A DNA stretch of 64,000 nt from Icerya purchasi (lineage: Eukaryota; Arthropoda; Insecta; Hemiptera; Monophlebidae). The stretch is taken from NCBI GenBank assembly GCA_039619475.1, contig CM077115.1:143415774-143479773 (forward strand). The letters run 5' to 3'. Under the pieces are notes generated by a model, which saw nothing but the letters and a program-made list of their open reading frames with translations, was not told where the DNA came from and searched no databases. Numbering within the stretch: position 1 is the stretch's first letter; each line of letters starts with the position of its first letter. The translations under genes were made by a program, and so were the position numbers. Positions 61,011-64,000 of this stretch are shown in pieces.

Positions 61011-61109
61011 CCGATCCATCGAATTTCCTACAACTTGCAGTCGATTATCATAAATGAAACATTTTATATTTGTCGAGCCCACATCTAAAACAGCAATGAA
61101 CTTTTTCAT
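61011..61109 (-). CDS. GK5: GK5-like kinase, first coding exon (N-terminus)
   Basis: Encodes 33 residues from the ATG at 61109 to MDR. It carries LDVGSTNIKCFIYD, the phosphate-1 (ATP-binding) motif of the FGGY/actin-like ATPase fold, in the usual N-terminal position. It ends exactly at a consensus donor GTAAGT (61010-61005), after which the frame stops within three codons. This ATG was chosen because it gives the short MKKF..LDVG lead typical of the family. Vertebrate GK5 has a longer N-terminal lead. The exon leaves phase 0. Confidence 0.88.
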
Positions 61110-63335
61110 ATTCGCAATCTTTTAATATCATCAACAGGTCAACTGTACAACCTACTTCTCATCATTGCCGGTTAATATTATGGATATAAACAAAACAAAA
61201 GCGAAACTGTAGAAATGATAACAACAAAATTTTATTTGCAATGATGAACGATTTCACGGACTTTTTCCTCTTTACTGCAATATTAGTGGTTTCAATTGTT
61301 GCATGTTTTTGTGAAAATTATTTTTCAAAATTATTACGCACTTTTTGAAATTACGTTTAACAGTAAATAATGAAAGGTAAACAAAATATTCAAACTACGA
61401 AATTAGCAAATTATTGAAAATGAATGTAAATTACGGTATAATGATTATTTTTGTAGAAAAATGGCAAACTTTAATAAAACGAATTTGTATTTATAATCTA
61501 ATCGAATTTTATGTATGTTACACATTTCAAGAATGTTTTAATATGAATTTTGTTTGCACTCAATTACAGCCTTTTTTAAAAATTTCAATTTGTAAAACTT
61601 TTTTAAAATTGCTTCATAAATTCTAATTCATAAAATGTCTGAATATAATATATTTTTACTGCTTGTCTACGTCTACTACCACTATTTTATACAAAATATA
61701 ACTTTAGAATAGTTTTATTTTTACATTTAATAAAAAAAATACAAAATTTGTAATGGCTAGTCCTCGTGTCTGCCATTAGTCATTTACTAGATATATGTTG
61801 CTAGTAATATTTATTTGTTTATATATATTATTTTTGTACAATTTTTGTTTAATGTTTTTTTTTAATGGCGATAAATTTACTTAATACTGTTTATTTAGAA
61901 AAATTTAGCCATAAATTATTAGTATTCAATAATATCACTTAAAACAAATATTCTGTTGTACTAGAATTCTTGTGAAAACATTAAAAATAATTTTATATTT
62001 AAAAAAGATTTCATAAAAACTAATATTTTACAGGAACAACGTAGTAAGGACTAAGGATGTAAAGTTCACAAGTGTTAATTTACAATTATAATCTTAAGGA
62101 ATTTAAGCAGTAAAATATTAGTTTGTATTTATTTATTGAAATATTCAAATTTTTATAGCGACTGATAACCATTTTTTTTAAAATTGTAATGTGACAAATA
62201 AATGCCAAAGCAAACGACTTATAGCTTTATTTTTTATGTTATGAAAATAATCCTTTCAAAATTGAACACATAAACAAGCTCAAACAGATCTTTTTTTTCC
62301 AACTAATTGTGATTGTAGCTGACAGCAGCACACTATTATGGCAGCAAAATTGTTAAACAACGTAGAATAAATCGGATGCATAGAAATACTGAACTGTATT
62401 TGTAACATTAGAAGAGTGTTAGGTAGTGATAATTGTAGACACGTGATGTGGGATTATTAAGGTAGTAGGATTAAGAGAACAGAAGTGACATGTATGAAAA
62501 GAGCGAGGTTGAGTAAGAAAAAATTATGGATTAGAGAAATGTGACCAATACATTGTACCGTTCCAATTTTTTGGTACAAGTGCCGCTAAAACTGATACCA
62601 ATCGATATTTTATTATACATTATTACTAGTAATTTACAGTTTAAGTAAACAGGGAGAGAGATACCTGTAGCATGATAGAAAATATAATTCAGTGTGGAAA
62701 AATGGTGCTTTTTTAATTTATAGGCATATGAAGAACCATTTTTTAGGATTTGATTTTACGAGAAATACGAATATTATAAATTAATGATTCATTTTGAATA
62801 TATAATATTCTTTTTGATCAAAAAGTATTAATAATTTATACGTGCTATTGCAAAGGAGGAGATGCTTCATTTATACTAGGCAGACGCCGAAAACTTTAAC
62901 GATAATCTTAATAAGGCGTTGTATCTTCTTCCTGGTCGTGTTATTCGATTTCAAATGTTTCGCGACTACCCATTCGCACATTCTCGTTGGACAGATACGA
63001 ATAGTGCTCCTGACGATGTACTCTCCTATGTATTTAAGCCTATATTTAGACTGTGTTTGATTTATCATAATACGAGTATGGTCTAATCGTGTATGCCTGC
63101 GTATCGATATCCACATATGTCGTGCATGCTAGATTTTCAAATCACTTACTCTTGATAATATTTATGTGCCGCCACCAGATCTGAGAACTTCGGACCTAAA
63201 TTTGGTAATTCGATTGTTTTCAGATCTCGGCTCTCGCGACTACAATTGGTCTTATTTAAGACTGAAATAAAAAATAAATAAATAAAAATCGGATTATTAG
63301 TAAAAATAGAGCATAGTTTACGATGAATATAATGT
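61110..63335. other. Region upstream of GK5, nothing firm
   Basis: Should contain the GK5 promoter and 5' leader. No clear TATA or initiator can be singled out in such AT-rich DNA. The patch 62840-63130 is more CpG-rich than its surroundings and could be regulatory or an upstream exon. Confidence 0.35.
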
Positions 63336-63340
63336 ACATA

Positions 63341-64000
63341 GGTTGTCCAAAAAATTTTAAGACTGAGCTGATATATCTGGAACCACGCACCTAGCGACAA
63401 GCAGTAAAATACGTCGAGTAGCCAAACATGTTTACCGCAACATATTCAAAAATCAAACTCCTAGGTGCAGTAGAACGCGCGCACTGTGTAAGAAGTGGCC
63501 TTACCGATTTTTGAAGAGAAAAAAAGACATAAGAAAAACGAAAAAAATTCATTTACATAGGGTATAAAACAATCATTTTTTTTTTTTTTTTTGAAATAAC
63601 GTCCCTCATTTTCGAGACATCTGTCCAACCTTTCGCGCCATTTTTCGGTAACGGTTTTGGCAAATTCGGCCGGAGGGATCGCCTTGAAGACGATTTGACA
63701 AGCAGTGGTCACATCTTCATTGCTCTCAAACTTACGTCCGCGTAGGCGGCTTTTCAAGAGGGGAAACAGCCAGAAATCGCATGGAGCGAGATCTGGACTG
63801 TATGGCGGATGGGGTAGAACTTCAACGTTTCGCTTCGTGAGAAAGTCGACAGTCGCATGGGCGGTGTGCGGTCTCGCATTGTCTTGGTGCAAACACCAAG
63901 ATTTTCCGATTTCAGGACACTTCCGAGAAACGTTATTTTAATAAATTTCGCGCAATAATAAATTCTGAAGACCTTCCTTATTTACATCAAATACACACTG
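63341..64000 (-). pseudogene. Mariner-like element, C-terminal transposase, truncated by window end
   Basis: 63461-63892 on the minus strand reads HQDNARPHTAHATVDFLTKR, NVEVLPHPPYSPDLAPCDFW, then LLKSRLRGRKFESNEDV and WRERLDRCLENEGRYF. This carries the second catalytic D (HQDNARPHT) and the third (PDLAPCDF) of mariner transposases. Above it, 63930-63998 reads VFDVNKEGLQNYYC in another frame, so one frameshift lies near 63930. The 3' end is probably GGTTGTCCAAAAAATTTTAA at 63341, next to the TA at 63339-63340, the expected mariner target. The rest of the element lies beyond 64000. Confidence 0.88.

Larger units (their letters stand above)
12289..61109 (-). other. GK5: GK5-like FGGY carbohydrate kinase gene (partial, eight exons resolved)
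   Basis: Gene-level entry. FGGY kinases phosphorylate small polyols or sugars with ATP; GK5 is the diverged glycerol-kinase paralogue of animals. Joined exons give, in order, the phosphate-1 motif LDVGSTNIK, CEIDPEELW, FGTIDTWLLYRLTGG, PIPI..VMADQ, TIGTGGFLDIN, YPLVGW, EVYFVP, GFIGIKP and SIDGGVSKN, all in the same order as vertebrate GK5. Introns run from about 100 bp to 16 kb and hold most of the transposons in the window. Junction phases agree: 0 after exon 1, 1 after exon 2, then 0, 1, 1, 0, 2, 1. Two parts are missing: about 95 residues between 50910 and 35098, which should carry the GISTQR/WQD region, and the C-terminal ~50 residues below 12289. No stop or frameshift lies inside the resolved exons, which argues against a dead gene. 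Confidence 0.9.

Noticed and set aside
63705..63941. Plus-strand 78-codon frame
   Set aside because: Antisense shadow of the mariner transposase on the minus strand.

Overview
This window looks like AT-rich, gene-poor nuclear DNA from an animal, most likely an insect. The support is a spliced gene with GT/AG introns, long A/T runs, (TA)n microsatellites, and a transposon load typical of arthropods (mariner/Tc1, hAT, FLYWCH-MULE, jockey/R1-like LINEs). A hemipteran is possible but is only an impression. I see no operons, prokaryotic features, tRNA/rRNA genes or CRISPR.

One host gene is well supported. It lies on the minus strand and covers most of the window: a glycerol kinase 5 (GK5)-like FGGY-family carbohydrate kinase. 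I resolved eight coding exons, read from high to low coordinate: 61109-61011, 51003-50910, 35098-34787, 25626-25500, 25396-25292, 23745-23645, 14532-14366 and 12422-12289. Every resolved junction has GT/AG ends and compatible phase. About 95 residues between the second and third resolved exons, and the last ~50 residues, were not found. The ATP-site motifs are intact, but the segment that normally forms the conserved FVP..GL.AP..DP.A substrate loop is strongly altered.

The rest is mostly mobile DNA inside GK5 introns or flanks. 0-5 kb: LINE ORF1 relic, LINE RNase H scrap, a short foldback, a deleted mariner and a tRNA-type SINE. 5-10 kb: LINE tail, a 1-kb foldback element with ~400-bp arms, and a broken Tc1 element. 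11-20 kb: an unclassified dispersed repeat, LINE tails, and a transposase relic of the kind ending in an acidic tail. 20-22.5 kb: LINE reverse transcriptase/RNase H relic. 26-31.4 kb: repeat with a nested LINE tail, LINE ORF1, mariner, LINE RNase H. 36.9-49.5 kb: two hAT-type MITEs with 8-bp target duplications, a near-complete jockey-type LINE with a mutated RT active site, and another MITE. 52.8-57.4 kb: a hAT/ZMYM relic and a FLYWCH-MULE transposon relic that is itself split by a young 506-bp foldback. 63.3-64 kb: a mariner running off the window.

The strongest candidates for something undescribed are the FLYWCH-MULE element with inverted subterminal repeat arrays (53.6-57.4 kb), the 1-kb foldback family (6.4-7.4 kb, partial second copy near 23.9 kb), and the GK5-like enzyme with an altered substrate loop. 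All identifications come from reading translations and remembered family motifs; no search was run.
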